Origin: an uncultured Archangium sp.
GTDB lineage: Bacteria; Myxococcota; Myxococcia; Myxococcales; Myxococcaceae
Direction of reading: 5' to 3'
NCBI GenBank assembly: GCA_946479335.1
Contig: CAMLFP010000337.1
Coordinates: 1-6,194 of the forward strand
Length of the DNA: 6,194 nt
Shown here: positions 5,441 through 6,194 of the stretch, in pieces
How the letters are laid out: every line of letters starts with the position of its first letter
How positions within the stretch are numbered: the first letter of the stretch is position 1
Translations under genes and position numbers: made by a program
The notes under the pieces: generated by a model
The model's database searches: none
Told to the model about the DNA's origin: nothing
Seen by the model: only the letters and a program-made list of their open reading frames with translations

Positions 5441-6194
5441 ACCGCTCCATTTTCGCGCTGCTCTTCTTCTCCTCGTGCATCGAGAGCACCGGCGGCAACC
5501 TGGTCAGCTTCACGGCGCAGGCGCGCGGTGTCCCCGAGGCGTCGCAGCCGTTCACCACGCCGGCGGGCTACGAGGTGACGCTCTCGCGCGCGCGGGTGCA
5601 CGTGGGCGCGCTGTACTTCAACCAGCAGAACCCGCAGAGCTACACGCTGGAGCAGGCGTGCGTCGAAGACGGCATCTACTCGGGCGAGGTGCGCGGCGGG
5701 CTCGACGTCGACGCGCTCGACTCCGCGGCGCAGGCGTTCCCCGTGAAGGGCAACGGCACCGACGCGCTCACGCGCACCGGCACGCTGTGGCTGACCGGCG
5801 GTGACGTGTTCGCCGACGACGACGCCACGGTGATTCTCGACGTCGCGGGCACCGCCACCTCCAGTGCCGACGCGGGCGTCTTCCCCTTCGAGGGGCAGCT
5901 CACCATCGGCGCGAACCGCAAGCTGCCGCCGCGCAACCCGGCGCTGCCCGGGAGCAACCCGCTGTGCGCGCAGCGCATCGTGGGCCCGGTGGCGATGAAT
6001 GACCGCTTCAGCGAGGGCGCCACGGTGACGCTGGTGACCGACGCGCGGGCGTTCTTCGCGGCCGTCGACTTCTCGACGCTGGCGGTGGACGGCGGCGTCT
6101 CCGTCTTCACCGACTCCCAGGCGTCCACCGCGCAGGCCGACCTCACGTTGTTCAGCGCCCTGCGCAGCGCGGGCGCGCCGTACCGGTTCGAAGT
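5437..6194 (+). CDS. Putative lipoprotein partner of the TonB-dependent receptor (3' end cut by window)
   Basis: An open frame of 252 codons running off the window end. It begins MNRSIFALLFFSSC, a short signal peptide with a lipobox-like FSS-Cys14; the Phe at -3 is not typical, so lipidation is likely but not certain. I do not recognise the family. The body looks beta-rich: LVSFTAQARGVPEAS, then GYEVTLSRARVHVGALYF (44-61), GTLWLTGGDVFADDDATVIL, FEGQLTIGANRK and ATVTLVTDARAFF. Only two other cysteines are visible, Cys75 and Cys177, which could form a disulfide. Alternating hydrophobic strands and Gly/Asp turns suggest a beta-sandwich that works at the outer membrane. Overlap with the receptor stop and a strong GGAGG site argue that it is a functional partner, perhaps a surface ligand-binding lipoprotein; this is inference from context. 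Confidence 0.85.
   Translation, partial: MNRSIFALLFFSSCIESTGGNLVSFTAQARGVPEASQPFTTPAGYEVTLSRARVHVGALYFNQQNPQSYTLEQACVEDGIYSGEVRGGLDVDALDSAAQAFPVKGNGTDALTRTGTLWLTGGDVFADDDATVILDVAGTATSSADAGVFPFEGQLTIGANRKLPPRNPALPGSNPLCAQRIVGPVAMNDRFSEGATVTLVTDARAFFAAVDFSTLAVDGGVSVFTDSQASTAQADLTLFSALRSAGAPYRFE

Overview
The window is GC-rich (roughly 70% by eye, with G/C strongly preferred at third codon positions). It carries collagen-like lipoproteins with Cys-rich C-terminal domains, a class II (SIRT4-like) sirtuin, and a TonB-dependent receptor fused to a TonB C-terminal domain. Together these suggest a Gram-negative soil or predatory bacterium of the Myxococcota type. That assignment is inference from gene style; no rRNA or other phylogenetic marker is present.

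Left part (1-1571, minus strand): two tandem collagen-like lipoprotein genes, head to tail and 8 bp apart. The downstream one (1-141) is cut by the window edge, so only its signal peptide and first Gly-X-Y triplets are visible. The complete upstream one (150-1571, 473 aa) has a lipobox, three Gly-X-Y tracts separated by two-cysteine linker modules, and a tandemly duplicated C-terminal domain with six cysteines per copy. Half of the duplicated domain is identical at DNA level (163 bp). The collagen starts of the two paralogues are 97/99 identical although their signal peptides differ. The locus is evidently expanding or homogenising by recombination.

Middle (1572-2417): a 51-bp divergent gap, then a plus-strand SIR2-family NAD-dependent deacylase/ADP-ribosyltransferase of the SIRT4-like class. 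It has an AT-rich, rare-codon patch over the catalytic region and a shortened second zinc-cysteine pair.

Right part (2480-6194, plus strand): a likely operon of (i) a 122-aa exported or membrane-anchored small protein with scattered His and Cys, (ii) an 835-aa outer-membrane TonB-dependent receptor with an N-terminal TonB_C domain and a His/Met-containing linker, and (iii) a lipoprotein of unknown function, cut by the window end, translationally coupled to the receptor by an ATGA overlap. I read this as an outer-membrane uptake system. The ligand is unknown; a metal or metal complex is a speculative guess from the His/Cys/Met content. A 17-nt dyad and an 11-bp direct repeat lie between the small gene and the receptor gene.

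There are no tRNA or rRNA genes, CRISPR arrays, insertion sequences or convincing intrinsic terminators. The longest non-coding stretch is 84 bp.
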